Shown here one piece after another: positions 33,613 through 45,803 of a stretch of 64,000 bases of DNA (positions are counted from its first letter, which is position 1; each line of letters opens with the position of its first letter). Under the pieces are notes generated by a model. The model saw nothing but the letters and a program-made list of their open reading frames with translations. It made no database searches and had not been told where the DNA came from. Made by a program: the position numbers and the translations under genes. The DNA lies in the NCBI GenBank assembly GCA_030686995.1, contig CM060696.1, positions 117,059,449 through 117,123,448 of the forward strand. Reading direction: 5' to 3'. The DNA comes from Artemisia argyi. Taxonomy: Eukaryota > Streptophyta > Magnoliopsida > Asterales > Asteraceae.

Positions 33613-36600
33613 TTACTTGATTAAATCGATGCTAAAATCCCATAATCTCTTGGCCAAATCCATGTCTTTAGCCAACTCTGTCGTTTTTGCCAAATTGCTA
33701 TCCGAAAAATATTCACCGCTTACCCCTTTAACTTGTGGGTGCAGTGCTACGTAGCATGTGGTTGCTGCCCCCTAAATATCACACATCGAAATAAATGAAA
33801 AATAAATTAGCATTTTGCTTGATAAAACATAAAACAATCAAGAAAGTATTTGATCGGGTACACAACTACGGAGTATTAAAGTTTACGGAATTGTAAAACA
33901 TCAAGCTATCAACGCACTCCATGTTATAATCACTTTTAAGTTTTGACCACATGTTCCACTTTCCTGGAAAATGTCATATATTTGTCCTTGAAGAATTCTA
34001 AGGGCCTAGTAAAAATGGGAAAATGTGGTTACACCTTAGAACCACTGATTCACCAAGCTACACACCACTTACAAAGCGTAATAGGCATGACAATTCCAAC
34101 TGATAGATTCAGGTTTATATACTTATATTTTTATCTCTAATGTGTCAAAACTCAAAACAGTAAACTTTTAAGGAGGTTAAAATAGATGAACGGGTCAAAA
34201 ATGACCCTCACTGTATTTCAATGCTTAAATCCCTTTACAGCCTAATTAGACCCAATTTGACCTGTAATAGAAATAACCTGTTCTTATAACAACATATGAC
34301 CCATTACCCACCCCACCCAGCCTAACTATTTGCCAGTTCACTTACTAACCTGCTGAACATTTTTCATTAGAAGACTGCTGAGCTTGCTCACAAAACCTGC
34401 ATTTATAAATAGCAGCAAAAATGGGGTTATAAGCAAAGCTTTCTAAGGTGATATAAGCTTCTATTATCCTTTTTTCCCCATTGGTAATTATTTGTAAAAT
34501 ATTACCTTCCGCAAATTTGGGAGGAGTAAATACGTGACGGAACAAATTTGTTGAGATTACTCCCGGATGAAGAGAATTTGCAGTTATTTCTGCGCCCTCT
34601 TCCTGTTCAATCAGCAAGATCACCATACATCAGATCATGATATACTTAGACTTTAGCTCAAATTTGTAACATTTCAAATCAAGATATAAATTTCATGACC
34701 ATTAACATGTTCTTGTAAGTAATTGTAGTACTTAAGCTAAAGTTGAATATGGTGATTGAATATGTTCTAGTTTTTAAAGTTTATCAAAACCCTGCTAACT
34801 TAGAAGTTAGAAATCAGTCTGTCGACTTCAAAAGTAAAACTGTTCAAGACAGGTTTCATTGACATACATTACGTAAGCAAAACTGATACCTTTAAATGTC
34901 TTGTAAGCTCATTGGCATGCAGAATGTTGGCTAGCTTTGATTGACCATATGCTTGATATTTACTGTACCTGTACAACACATCTAATCAAGTTAAAGTAAT
35001 AAAAGGAATTTGCTAAACCTCTATATAATACTATCGTATGCATTGACATGAACATACTTATAGTAAAATATGCTTTAATCATATTACAAAAAAATTCATT
35101 TGATTAACACGCTATAATTGTAACCTGCAATAATCAAGTCGCTTGACCAGTTTACCTTTAATAAAATGATGTCAATAATGAGAAACAGGCTACAAGAAAT
35201 TCAGACACATTACAAAATATGTAGTTTATAATTCCATGTGACCGAAAAACAAATTATCAAATGAATATTATTTTCTCATAATCGTTAACAAGATAAGAAG
35301 CAAGGTCTTTGCTAGCCACTTACTGTTTTTCATCATTAATTTTATCGAAACGAATTCCTTCAGGATAAGGAATCTTATGCGCCTCTGATGACACATTCAC
35401 AATCCTTCCTTCTTTCTTACTTTTATGTGCTGTTTTCTTCATATTGTCAAGCAAGAGATGTGTCAAAAGAAAGTGACCTGCAAAGACATAGAATCTATCA
35501 GATTAGCAGACACAATGCCTTATACGAAAAATGAAAGTTTTTTTAAAAACACATGGAAAATACCTAAATGATTGGTGGCAAACTGTAGTTCTATGTTATC
35601 TTTGGAAAGCATAAATGGAGTCATCATTATACCTGCGTTGTTTCTTAACACAAACCAACATGGAAAAACACAAAAAAAGCATTAGCTTTTATAAACCAAA
35701 TTAAAGATGCGAATCCAGGTTGAACTTTTTTTAAGTAAAATGACCTTTCTGTAACCAAGAAAACTGACATATTCAGTAAAACATTCGAATAAAGTTTGAC
35801 AACTACAATGAAGGTTGTAACCTCTACCATAGTGATAAAAATAAATAAATAAATAGTTTTTTTGTTGAGGAACTACACATGAGTCCTATATTTGATTATG
35901 AGGACTTGAACGAGCAAATTGCATTTTGTTTATAACTGGATAGAAATTTATCAAGGTTCTTTTAAATTATCTTACATTAACAAGTTCAATGATTGACCAC
36001 TTGAATTATAATCAGAGGCAAATTTCCTAACGGATGCCATGGAACTCAGATCCAATTCCATTGCATCAACTTTAGCAGTTGGGATTTCTTTGACTATTGC
36101 TTCTTGAACCTGTTTGCCAGCATTCATATTCCGGACACCTATGACCACATGTGCCCCACGCAGTGCTAACACTCGTGCTGTTTCACGGCCTATACCACTT
36201 GATCCTCCTGTGGTTGTTATATGTGACTGTGTGAGTAAAAGTAGACAAGTATTCTACAAATACAAAGTCCTAATCAGTTTTTCAGTATAAAAATCCAACC
36301 CATATGGTGATATATGCACCCAAAAAAAATGGTGTAGATATCACCAACCATTGCCAATACCATTTGATAGATTTAGGTAAATCTAGGTCTTTTAATAGTT
36401 AACACAGTTACTACTAATCTGAACGTTAAGATGACAACTAGAGTGTTTGGTCGCTGTTTTTCCTGTCATTTTTTAAAGTGTTGTTTTAAGTACATTATTT
36501 AATTACGAATAAAAATAAATCAAATGTATACTCGCTAATTTTTTAAAGTGTTGTTTTAAGTACATTATTTAATTACGAATAAAAATAAATCAAATGTATA

Positions 36601-38579
36601 CTCGCTAGTCGCTACTGGGCATTCTAAGTCAAATCTATTACATTTTTATTCAAAGGTAGAGACACAAGCACACACTACTTTGATTTATTGTGCACCCTTT
36701 AATCCTAACTATCATCCACAAAAGAGAACTGATCTCACAACCTTTTGGTTGACGGCTTAGAAGGTTCTTTATGGAGACCCAAATTTGTGGTGACCCCAGG
36801 AAAATTTGGGTAGCATGCGTACAAGTAGTTACTTTTAGCCAGTACGATACAAGATCATAGTAGCCTTATTATTTTGGCTCTTCCAAATTAAACTGTCACA
36901 TTTTGACCTCCTCAATAAAACGCCTGTAGTTCTGTCCCTCGGGCTACCTAGGCTACAAATCCATTGGTCCAATCTATTAATTCAATACTGCATTCTCAAG
37001 TTTCATTACCAGAGGGACCTCAATTTTTCTTATAATGAGAAACCAAAAGAACCGAGGCAAAGTTTTGACTAACTTTTTGTGTAAAAATTTTCTCCCGGTG
37101 AAGCTTGGAAAGAGAATAAACAGAAAAGGTTTGTAAGCTAATTTTATGGCAGTGAACCTTACATCAACCTAATTTAGGCGGAATAGTACCATATAATTGC
37201 AAGTTTATTTCTCATTTTTCATTATGACCCAAGCGAGAACACGAAAAATAATCAAAATATCAGTCTTTTGAGACCACAAAAGTATAATAACACTTCAAAT
37301 TAATTTATAGTTCTCTCTAATGGCACACATCCTTTTCTATCGGGAAAGTTAATACAACTAAAATTCAAAATGAATTACTTCCGAAAGTGGCACCAATCAC
37401 ATATAATCCCACAATGATCATATAAATCCGTGTTGCAAAATTCACAACAAAAAGAAAAAAACTGTGCTGTTATAATAGCACATATGGTAGATCACGTAAG
37501 TTTTTCAATCCACAAAAAGGTTGGCTCCACAGGACCCTTCCCTAAGGATCACAACTCAGGCAATGTTTCAAACCCATTACCTATGTTACAAAAGCCATCC
37601 ATCCCACGAAAAGGTTTGTAATGTATGTTTTAAATCCAATATAGTAACGTTTGTACTAGAATAAATAAAACATTCTTTTTAAAAAGATTAGTACAACCAA
37701 GAAACATCTCAATCATAGGGTGCTAATTTATATCTTCATTGTTACTACACAAAATAGTACTCATAACAATAGGGCCTTTAAGAAAGTTAAAGGTGTTTGT
37801 TTAAGCTTATAAGCTTGGACTTTTCTGGCTTATTTTAAAATCTACAGACTTGTATAAACTTATCTTTATCACCATATATAAAGAGAAAACGCATTTGTTT
37901 AAAAACTCTCAAAATGGAGAACCGTGAATTACTAATATAACCTTATTCTCTATTCCTTCTAATATAATACTCCGTATTACTATTTATATATTATAAGTTA
38001 AAAGTTTGACCCGATAAACAACATTCATCCGTTTCATACACGAAACATTTAACCACATATTCAGTTATTCACAAACTAGTTATAATACCTGTGCACGCAC
38101 AAGATTTTTAAAATTCCATTTTAATTATGTATTATTATTGATTAAGAAAATGAACCACTTAACATGTTTCAAATAGTTTTACTTGGTGGGCTAAAAATAA
38201 AAAATCATATGTATATGTTATAACCTACCTATTATTTTATTTTTATTTTTTTGAACGATAACCTACCTATTATTTTAGCAGAGTGCTTTTGAATTAAAAA
38301 TTATATTTTATTATTCAAGGAAAATCACATGATGATACTTGACTTGCATGAGATGTTAGTGATATATGTTTTTAGTTTTGCAAACCCGTGCTATCAATTT
38401 ATGATGTGTTTTGTAATTGTGGTATTTCTTTTACTTATATATTCTTGATGAATAATTCTCATGTACATACTTTTAATTCTTTTACAACGGCCAACTATTA
38501 CGGGCTTTTTTTTTTTTTTTTTTTTTTTTTTTTGGATAAAACATCACGTCAATGAATAAAGTTAGGTTATCACCTACGT

Positions 38580-38623
<44 letters not shown>

Positions 38624-41600
38624 GAGATGATTGTTATTAAATAAAGATTGTCATGCGTGCATTTTTTTATATAATTAAAGGAAAACACATTCTATATTAA
38701 ACAATGACTATCTAACCCATGTGTTTGTTTGTTTGTTTATTTGTTTTTTTTAATAATTAGCTTTGTATAACGTTTTTAACTGACAGACATGTTATGGTTG
38801 AGGTTGGGGTTGATTTTGTTGTTTAACTTTAACCATCGATATCATGTTGTACTAAATGTGTGAATTTAGTAGCATATAATGAGTGTTGATAAAGTTAAAA
38901 TATGATCCGTAAAGTTTTTAAAATGTTTTTATGGATATCCATATACAAATTTTAAATAACAATTTCATGAGTCGTTGTTATAAGTAGAATCATGTATATT
39001 TATTTTCATATCACAGTATCGTACTTACCATTTGATATTTATATTCTCGTTACTTATAATGTACCCGTATTTCAAACCCGTGTACACATAAATTAAACTT
39101 TTAAATAGTAACATGAGTCCTTATTTAAAAAAATATTCTAATGGATGAAAGTTTAAAACTAACATTAGTTTAAAAATATATTTAACGTATATTAAAACTA
39201 ATTCACATATTTATCAAATTTTGTAATTTTAATGGATGAAAGTCTAAAAACTAATACTAATACTCATGTAATTTTAAACAAAGTTAATATTATAAAGTAT
39301 AGGGGGTATAAAGTTTAAGGGGTTATTTGTGTTTTTTATAAAGGTATTAAAAAATATGGAAATTTGTAATTTTACACTTTACTCTATATAAATTATTTAA
39401 AATTCAATCACTAAAGTTTTATTAATTACTTCCTCTTTTTTTAAGTTTTTGTTTTCATAAATTTGACACCTATATTTTTATGCATTTTTTTTTCTTAACC
39501 AAATTTCTCCACCAAATTTATTAAGTTTGACCAAAATCAATTTAATTTTGACTTTCTATTGACCAATCACGTTGCTTGATTTCGCCTACGTGGCAAAATC
39601 GAGCTCTGCTATTGGTCTAATTTTTTTTTCAATGAGAAGGGATTTGCAAAAATACTCGGAAATGATGTAATTCATTTATTATATAAAAGATATAACTATT
39701 TGCCGCTTTAAATTTCTCTGTAGCTATGTGTGATACGCTTGGGCCTGAGCCCATGGCTTATTTAGGTCTTAGGTTTTACTTTGTCTAATAAATACACTTG
39801 TAATCATTTATTATAATCAATCAATCAAAGTTAAAGATAAATAAATCTCTTGTTCTTTTCTTCAATTTTCTGACGGAGCCAGCACACGTTTGAAGTGGTG
39901 CCTTATCCCGATACAACCCCTAACCGGGTCGTATCAATTGGTGCTTTCATTGAGAGCTCTCGTTGAGAGGGTTTTTTATTAGGGTTCCAATCTAAAAAAA
40001 ATGATGTTGTGTTATGGCATGTGTAGCGGAAGACGGAAGAATGATGTTGTGTTATGTCCAAGGCAAAGGAATACAAAAGAAGGAAAAGGTGAAGGCTGCA
40101 ATTCAAAGAAGATTATGGGATCCCGGATTACGCCAATGTTGCAGGAGGACGGACTGCACAAACGACTCAAGAAGTTCAAACGTATGGCATAAAGATTATG
40201 TCATATAATCTATCTTTATTTACATGTCTTTGTTTAGGATTATTTTCATGTTTCTTTAGGAAAGTCGATTAAGAATATTTTAAGGCAACACCTTGAGGGC
40301 AAGGTGGTTTTGAAGGAGTGGGGAATGATACGCTTGGCCTGAGCCCATGGCTTATTTAGGTCTTAGGTTTTACTTTGTCTTATAAATACACTTGTAATCA
40401 TTTATTATAATCAATCAATTAAAGTTAAAGATAAATAAATCTCTTGTTCTTTTCTTCAATTTTCTGACAGAGCCAGCACACGCTTGAAGTGGTGCCTTAT
40501 CCTGATACAATCCCTAACCGGGTCGTATCAATTGGTGCTTTCATTGAGAGCTCTCGTTGAGAGGGTTTTTGATTAAGGTTCCAATCAAAAAAAAAAAAAA
40601 AAAAAAAAAAGTAATGTTCATCGAACACTGTTCATCAGCACTATTCATTCCGGAGTACTGTTCATTGATCACTATTCACGACTACTGTTCACGAGTTATT
40701 GTTCATCAGGGTTTTTTTTTTTTTTTTTTCTTCTTCGAGATATTGTTCATGGCATCGGGCAGCAGCGATCGGGACGCACTATCTAAGCTCTTGCAAATGG
40801 GTAACGTGGCTGAATATCAGAGTGAGTTTATGGTACTTGCAAATCGAGTAACAGGGATATCTGAATCTTTACTTATATCGTTTTATATCTCTGGACTTAA
40901 ACTGGATCTACAATGTTTACTCTTACGATCAAATCCCAAAACTTTAGACGAAGCTTTTTCATTGACCCGTGCGGCGGAAACACGCTTCGCGAACCTAGAT
41001 ATTTGGGAATTTTTGAGGTCCAATCCTTTAACTTTGGGAGAAGACTTCTTCAAAGCTCGTATCACCGAGGTTCGTTTTGAGACAATTGCAAGGGAAGAGA
41101 AAGAGCATATCGTTGAAAAGAAAATAGATGTCATTCTACCATTAGAGGGTGAATTTGCTTCACCTAAGGCGGCTGAAGAGTCATTGAATGCTGATGAGTA
41201 TATTGGAGTTGAAGAGGTTATGGGTGATGGCGAAGTGCTTAAGGTTGTCGAGGATGAGTTGAGTAGAATGATATCGACACTTAAGGATGGAGGTGATGAG
41301 TTTGATAGTCGTTTGGATGAAATAAATTTGAATTTAAGCGAGGAATTAGCGGACTCTCAATCTGCATATTTTTCGTATCATCTTGAGGGCAAGGTGATTT
41401 TTGAAGGAGTGGGGAGTGTTATGGCATTGGTAGCGGAAGGTGGAAGAATGGTGTTGTGTTATGTCCAAGGTAGTGGAAGGCGGAAGAGGAAAAAGGTGTT
41501 GGTTGCGGTAGCGGAAGGAAGGAGAACTACGAGAGTGGAAGATAGAAGTAGGATTGGGATCCTGGAATCAAGAGAAATTTTTCAAGACCACACCTTGAGG

Positions 41601-42131
41601 ACAAGGTGATTTTGAAGGAGTGGGAAATGATACGCCCGGGCTTTATGTCATTTTATATTTATTTAGGATATATGTCTTTGTGTCATATTAGGAAAGTGTC
41701 ATGTTTAGATATATCTTTATGTTTAGCTTGTTTTACAAGCTAGGGTTATTCGGTTATACATACCAAATCATTATTATGAATGAATCAATCAAAAGTTAAT
41801 AAACAAATCTCTAGTTCTTCTCTTCTATTTTCTGACGGAGCCAGCACACGCTTGAAGTGGTGGCTTATCCCGATACAACCCCTAACCGGGTCGTATCAAT
41901 GTGCGGGTACTCGCCCAGTTATGTCTAATACGCTTATAAGCCATTCAGTTTCAGGAGTTATGAAACATAAGTAGAAATCACATAACCAAAACAAAATATA
42001 AAAAATAAAAAAGAATGAATGGAACCTGTAACGATGGCAGTGAGACCAGTAGCATCAAGTCCATCAGTTACTTGTTCAGCAGTTGAGTATTTTGAGAACC
42101 CAGATGGCCCTGGTCTTCCAAACAGCCACAT
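33613..42131 (-). CDS. TIC32-like short-chain dehydrogenase/reductase
   Basis: Minus-strand exons: 42131-42026, 36207-35976, 35643-35564, 35477-35324, 34968-34890, 34602-34506, 34396-34350, 33771-33613. All GT-AG and in phase: 954 bases, 317 aa. Met at 42131 ([20 protein letters not shown]) is the family start; an upstream in-frame ORF extension is not needed. Classical SDR features are intact: TGGSSGIG nucleotide-binding motif (35-42), NNAG (114-117), catalytic Ser in VNVSSEAH (169/170) and YGQSK (Tyr198, Lys202). The C-terminus matches the family ([14 protein letters not shown]). TIC32 proteins are NADPH-dependent dehydrogenases at the chloroplast inner envelope proposed to sense redox state and calmodulin; several paralogues have other or unknown substrates, so TIC32 identity is not proved. 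Intron 1 is 5.8 kb and full of transposons. Confidence 0.9.
36469..36607. repeat. Perfect 70-bp tandem duplication in intron 1
   Basis: Two head-to-tail 70-base copies (36469-36538 and 36539-36607) are identical over their shared length, including AAAGTGTTGTTTTAAG. They lie in intron 1 of the TIC32-like gene, so the event is very recent. Confidence 0.9.
38076..39699 (-). mobile_element. Non-autonomous Helitron in intron 1 of the TIC32-like gene
   Basis: On the minus strand the 3' end reads GTGCGTGCACAGGTATTATAA then CTAG (38079-38076) followed by T, closely matching the Helitron end at 33315-33340. The 5' end is near 39699 (TAGTTATATC, then TTTTATATAATAAA), which aligns with the 5' start at 32984. 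It carries two long poly(T) tracts (38506-38534 and 38581-38621) and internal sequences resembling a second decayed Helitron terminus near 39060-39095. No Rep/helicase. Confidence 0.6.
39731..41898 (+). mobile_element. Gypsy-like composite with three LTRs (TRIM/LARD type)
   Basis: Three LTRs with TGATACGC...GGGTCGTATCA ends lie at 39731-39936, 40326-40530 and 41628-41898. Each of the first two is followed by ATTGGTGCTTTCATTGAGAG, a common plant gypsy PBS region. LTRs 2 and 3 are each preceded by a purine tract (GAAGGAGTGGGRAA). A 5-bp target duplication ATGTG flanks the whole composite (39726-39730 and 41899-41903). Unit 1 is non-coding; unit 2 keeps a small gag fragment. The whole structure lies in intron 1 of the TIC32-like gene, antisense to it. 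Confidence 0.85.
40749..41609 (+). pseudogene. Truncated gypsy gag fragment in the composite element
   Basis: From ATG 40749 ([20 protein letters not shown]) the frame encodes part of a Ty3-gypsy gag: [20 protein letters not shown] and a duplicated [16 protein letters not shown] block with [13 protein letters not shown]. This is followed by an acidic stretch and degenerate sequence to the stop at 41609. There is no zinc knuckle, protease or reverse transcriptase. It is therefore a leftover packaging-protein fragment in a non-autonomous element. Confidence 0.65.
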
Positions 42132-42146
42132 TTTTTGGATTAGCAA

Positions 42147-42148
<2 letters not shown>

Positions 42149-42186
<38 letters not shown>
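42149..42186. repeat. (TAA)n microsatellite in the 5' UTR of the TIC32-like gene
   Basis: About 12 TAA/AAT units directly upstream of the start codon on the minus strand, between the TATA box and ATG. Confidence 0.9.
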
Positions 42187-42188
<2 letters not shown>

Positions 42189-42197
42189 GAGCTGAGG

Positions 42198-42208
42198 GTT
42201 TTATATAG
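42198..42208 (-). promoter_or_regulatory. TATA box of the TIC32-like gene
   Basis: The minus strand reads CTATATAAAAC about 70 bases upstream of the ATG. Spacing fits a short leader that contains the (ATT)n repeat. Confidence 0.55.
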
Positions 42209-42454
42209 GGTTAAAAAGTATATATGTTGATGGGAAATGCATGTGATAGTGAAAAAGAGCGCAAGTAATATGGAGCTGATGAGCCCACATATACTTTTTA
42301 TTTTATAGTAGTATCATATACGCAAATGATATATGGTCCAACCAACTCACGGATTTTGGAACGTATTCTGTTTGCTCACGAATATTATATGTTGACTTGT
42401 GTAACTTCTCATATCAACCAACCAATATTTCCACAGATTTTGGGTGTCTTTGGC

Positions 42455-42733
42455 CGGGGCCGTCTTTGAGGGTGTGCAAAGTGAGTGACCGCTTAGGGCT
42501 TTAAAAATTGTCCCATTCATAATTATATGTATGTGTACACATATTTTTCACGAAGAAAAAATATTTAGATGATAAAATATCTTAAATGAGTAATATGTTA
42601 CAACGTTTAGATAACTAATTGCATTATATATTATAAACGGTGACACTTTATATATAACATCACTTATCGAAATGCTTCATTATTTAATTACATAGGGCCC
42701 TCAAAATTTTCATAAATTAATGAGACGGCCCTG
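42455..42733. mobile_element. hAT-like MITE
   Basis: 279-bp element with inverted termini CGGGGCCGTCT and AGACGGCCCTG. The flanking 8-bp duplications TCTTTGGC (42447-42454) and TGTTTGGC (42734-42741) agree at 7 of 8 positions, which suggests a hAT origin. Non-coding. Confidence 0.65.
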
Positions 42734-43378
42734 TGTTTGGCGTAAGGGTTTATGGGTCTTAAATTTTAAAAATAAGCCTTGTTTGGTGTAGAGTTTTATA
42801 AGAGGCTTTTTGAACTTATAAACCCTATCCTCAAAAATAAGATTAAAATTTTATAAGCGTCAAAAATAACCCTCGTTGGTAACAAATTATTTAATTACTC
42901 AAAAAAATATATAATATATACATATATTAATTTAATTATGTGTTTTTTTAGTAATTTTACAATAATAAGCTCGAACTTAAAATAATTTACCAAACAAGTT
43001 TATGAAAATAAAAATTTCAGTTTCGGCTTATAATATAATTAAGTCGCAGCCCATTTTGGCAAACATATCCTTTATGTGTCCATAATTTTATGAAAAATGC
43101 CAAATTATCGTATAAGATACTACTCATACGTTATCCTCTAATTATCGTCCTACTTTTATATAGAGTTAGCAGTTTGTGCTCAAAATCATAAAAATTAGTT
43201 TTTATGGACAAATTTGTAAAAGATTTAGGCGTATTTAGCCCATTTCTTTTTCTTTCTTTCTTTTTAAATGGACATTGATGGCTTTTTCAAAAGTTAAATA
43301 AGCATTAACGGGTACATGCTTTCTCAAAATTAATTATCGTATAAGATACTCATACGATATTCTATATTTAGTGACGGC

Positions 43379-43862
43379 TAGGGGTGGAAATGAGCCGAGC
43401 CGCTCGTGAAAAGCTCGGGATCGGATCGGTAAAAAGCTCGAACGAGCCGAGCCTAAACGAGCTCGAGCCCGAGCTCGAGCCTAAGTTGCAGCTCTTTTAT
43501 TAATCGAGCTCGAGCTTTACATAAAAAGCTCGTTTGGGCTCGCGAGCCTAAACGAGCCTAAACAAAAATATGATATTTTAACTTATATACGAGCCGAGCT
43601 CGAGTTTATTAACGAGCTCAATAAAGATATATTACGAGCCGAGCTCGAGCTCGAGCCAAGCTTTAACTTTTCATGGCCAAATCGAATAAACGAGCCGAGC
43701 TCGAGCCGAGCCCGAGCCTATATAATATTCCACGAGCCGAGCTCGAGCTTTAAGTTTAAGACTCGAAACGAGCCGAGCTCGAGCTCGAGCCTTTTAAAAC
43801 TTAAACGAGCCGAGCTCGAGCTCTGGCAGGCTCGGGCTCGGCTCGGCTCGTTTCCACCCCTA
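43379..43862. mobile_element. hAT-like MITE filled with GAGCTCGAGCC repeats
   Basis: 484-bp element with termini TAGGGGTGGAAATGAGCCGA and GCTCGGCTCGTTTCC, the latter ending CACCCCTA, flanked by perfect 8-bp target duplications GTGACGGC (43371-43378 and 43863-43870). The interior consists almost wholly of variants of AACGAGCCGAGCTCGAGC, giving many overlapping palindromes. Non-coding. Intact duplications indicate a fairly recent insertion. Confidence 0.9.
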
Positions 43863-43870
43863 GTGACGGC

Positions 43871-45014
43871 CATCAACATAAAATTTAATTGAAAGCTTAC
43901 ATTTACATACGCTACTGAAATCCTGGTTATTAGCCACAGAAAACTTTAGCCATGACTAAAGTATGGCTAAAAGTCCACAAAATGAGTCTATATAGAACCA
44001 TCAATTATAAGAGTAAACCTTTTCATGCTACTTTAAAATAGCTATGCCACAACTAATTACCCTATTACTCTTCTACCTAGTAATAGTAACTATATGACGA
44101 CATTTCTTTAGTTTCGACCTAATTTTTTTTTTTTCTTTTGCGACAACTTGAATGGCTTTTCCTTTTCATAAATATGAAAATGGCGACATACTTTTGTGTT
44201 TTTTAGGCCACATATTATGTACTTCTTTTTTCCTAATAATTGCTCGAACGAAAAGCAAGAAAATGACATTCACTTTCAAGGATGTTCTTCGTACTTTCCT
44301 TTAATTTAATCGACTTAGCTCTAAATTAGGTAAAACATCAAAACTTTTTTTTTTTTTTTTTTCCTCCTCAGAACAAATAATTAAATGAATTAGTTAACCT
44401 TCCATGCTTTTAAAAGTTAGATGATCAATGTCGATCACCCAAGCTCAAGCTTAAAATTAACTCTAATCTCAAATACTAACTTTAAACTCAAATCTAAAAT
44501 ACTAGCTACATTTAAGGGCCGGATCAAGTATAGTAGTCAGCTCAACTTGATCATATAACATGGATGTTGATCCATGACTAAGAGACACCACGTTCATTTT
44601 ATGAAAAGTACTGAAAATCGTAACCCAAAAATTAAAACGAGGTTCATTTTTAAAAAATCAATATATTTGACATAACTTTACACTATGCAAGAAAAATCCA
44701 TAGGGTTCCCGTGCACCCCGGGAACCCCACGGTCCGCCCCTGAACATAGATGGGATAAGGGTCGTGTTGTGTGTGCCAGTCAAGTTTGTGTCATCAGACC
44801 GGAATTATACCAGTCAAGTAATAATGATCAAACAGGACTTGAAGGTATACATATATGGTCGATTTTTGACTTGATTATTATCAAACTAATATCGCATATA
44901 TTCACTTAAACAATTCCAGGAGATCACGAGTCGATTTGACTCCATTACAAGTTTACAACCATTTGTATGCAAAATCATAACATACTAAAAAGGAAAACAA
45001 GAATTTACAATCAT
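43871..45014. other. Intergenic; possible transposon end near 44745
   Basis: No gene recognised. A 'ccacggtccgcccctg' stretch at about 44728-44743 resembles one end of a plant transposon of the CAGGGGCGGAC type, but I found no matching partner end. Confidence 0.4.
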
Positions 45015-45034
45015 TTTATTCATAAACCCCTAAT

Positions 45035-45724
45035 TTATGAATCTTTTTTACTCTCATCACTAGAAGCATAATATTTCTTAAAAGCCTTAGGCAAATAAAC
45101 AGGCAACAAAAACCCAAAAAGATTAAACCCCCAAAACACCATATTCACCAAAGCGAGCACTCTCCCAAACAACAACCTTTTTTCACTACCAAATTCCCCT
45201 TCATTCACTTTCATAAATTCACTTTTAACCCAATCCATTATTGCATACATCCTCATAGAATTATAAACAACCGGTACAAAAACACGAACAGGTAACGAAA
45301 AACCACCCGCAAACGTTACTCTTTCCATAAAAATCTGACTAGCTAATAAAAAAACATGTGGTGCAGCTGCTTTGATACCTTCTTTGTCACCTACTAGTAC
45401 TCCATGCAGCATATATGCTACAGGGAGTGCTAGGCCTATTATAGCACCTATGCTAACATAGATATTTAGGATCTTTCCGTGGTCCGCGAATATAGGCGGG
45501 TCCACGGATTTTTTTGATAAAGTAGGAAAAGCAAATTTTGCTATGAAAAGCATGTAGAAAAAGGACAAAAGGACAAACGCGATATCCTGCGCTCCTATCA
45601 TCCCGGAAAAGGCCAGGATGATAGTGAGCACGACCGCGTTAATGCTGTGGAAGGATAAGAGGCTGGTGAAACGCAGGATGGGTTTTTCGGTTGTTAAGGG
45701 TGTTGGTGCTACACCACCTGACAT
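45035..45724 (-). CDS. Plant multi-pass membrane protein, unknown function
   Basis: Single-exon 229-aa ORF. Start ATG at 45724; an AATAAA-like signal lies 15 bases after the stop (45020-45015, minus). Hydrophobic segments lie at about residues 28-45, 47-66, 86-109, 143-160 and 188-211, with a weaker one at 121-133, so five or six helices. Conserved-looking features include MIGAQDIAFVLLSFFYMLF, SVDPPIFADHGKILNIYV, HVFLLASQIFMERVTFAGGF and VYNSMRMYAIMDW. The tail is charged (SSDESKKDS). There is no cleavable signal peptide, and no transporter or enzyme motif. I recall this as a plant-specific domain-of-unknown-function family (possibly DUF7733), without being able to check. A MITE sits about 80 bases upstream. 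Confidence 0.85.
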   Translation of the reverse strand: MSGGVAPTPLTTEKPILRFTSLLSFHSINAVVLTIILAFSGMIGAQDIAFVLLSFFYMLFIAKFAFPTLSKKSVDPPIFADHGKILNIYVSIGAIIGLALPVAYMLHGVLVGDKEGIKAAAPHVFLLASQIFMERVTFAGGFSLPVRVFVPVVYNSMRMYAIMDWVKSEFMKVNEGEFGSEKRLLFGRVLALVNMVFWGFNLFGFLLPVYLPKAFKKYYASSDESKKDS

Positions 45725-45803
45725 TTTTATTTCCTTTGTGTTTGTGTGTGTGAGAATAATGGGTGTGTTTGGGAATTTGGATAAGGGGTAATGAAAGGTG
45801 TAA

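Noticed and set aside
38482..38688. Lysine-run ORF (minus)
   Set aside because: It translates two poly(T) tracts inside a Helitron.
40557..40748. N-terminal extension of the gypsy gag ORF with Lys and Phe runs
   Set aside because: It starts at a non-ATG codon and reads through poly(A)/poly(T) and leader sequence; ATG 40749 matches the family start.
42735..43060. Possible additional MITE starting 'gtaagggtttatgggtc'
   Set aside because: There is weak internal symmetry only, and no convincing termini or target duplication.
44685..44909. 74-codon ORF
   Set aside because: It overlaps a sequence resembling a transposon end, has no domain and sits in AT-rich intergenic DNA.
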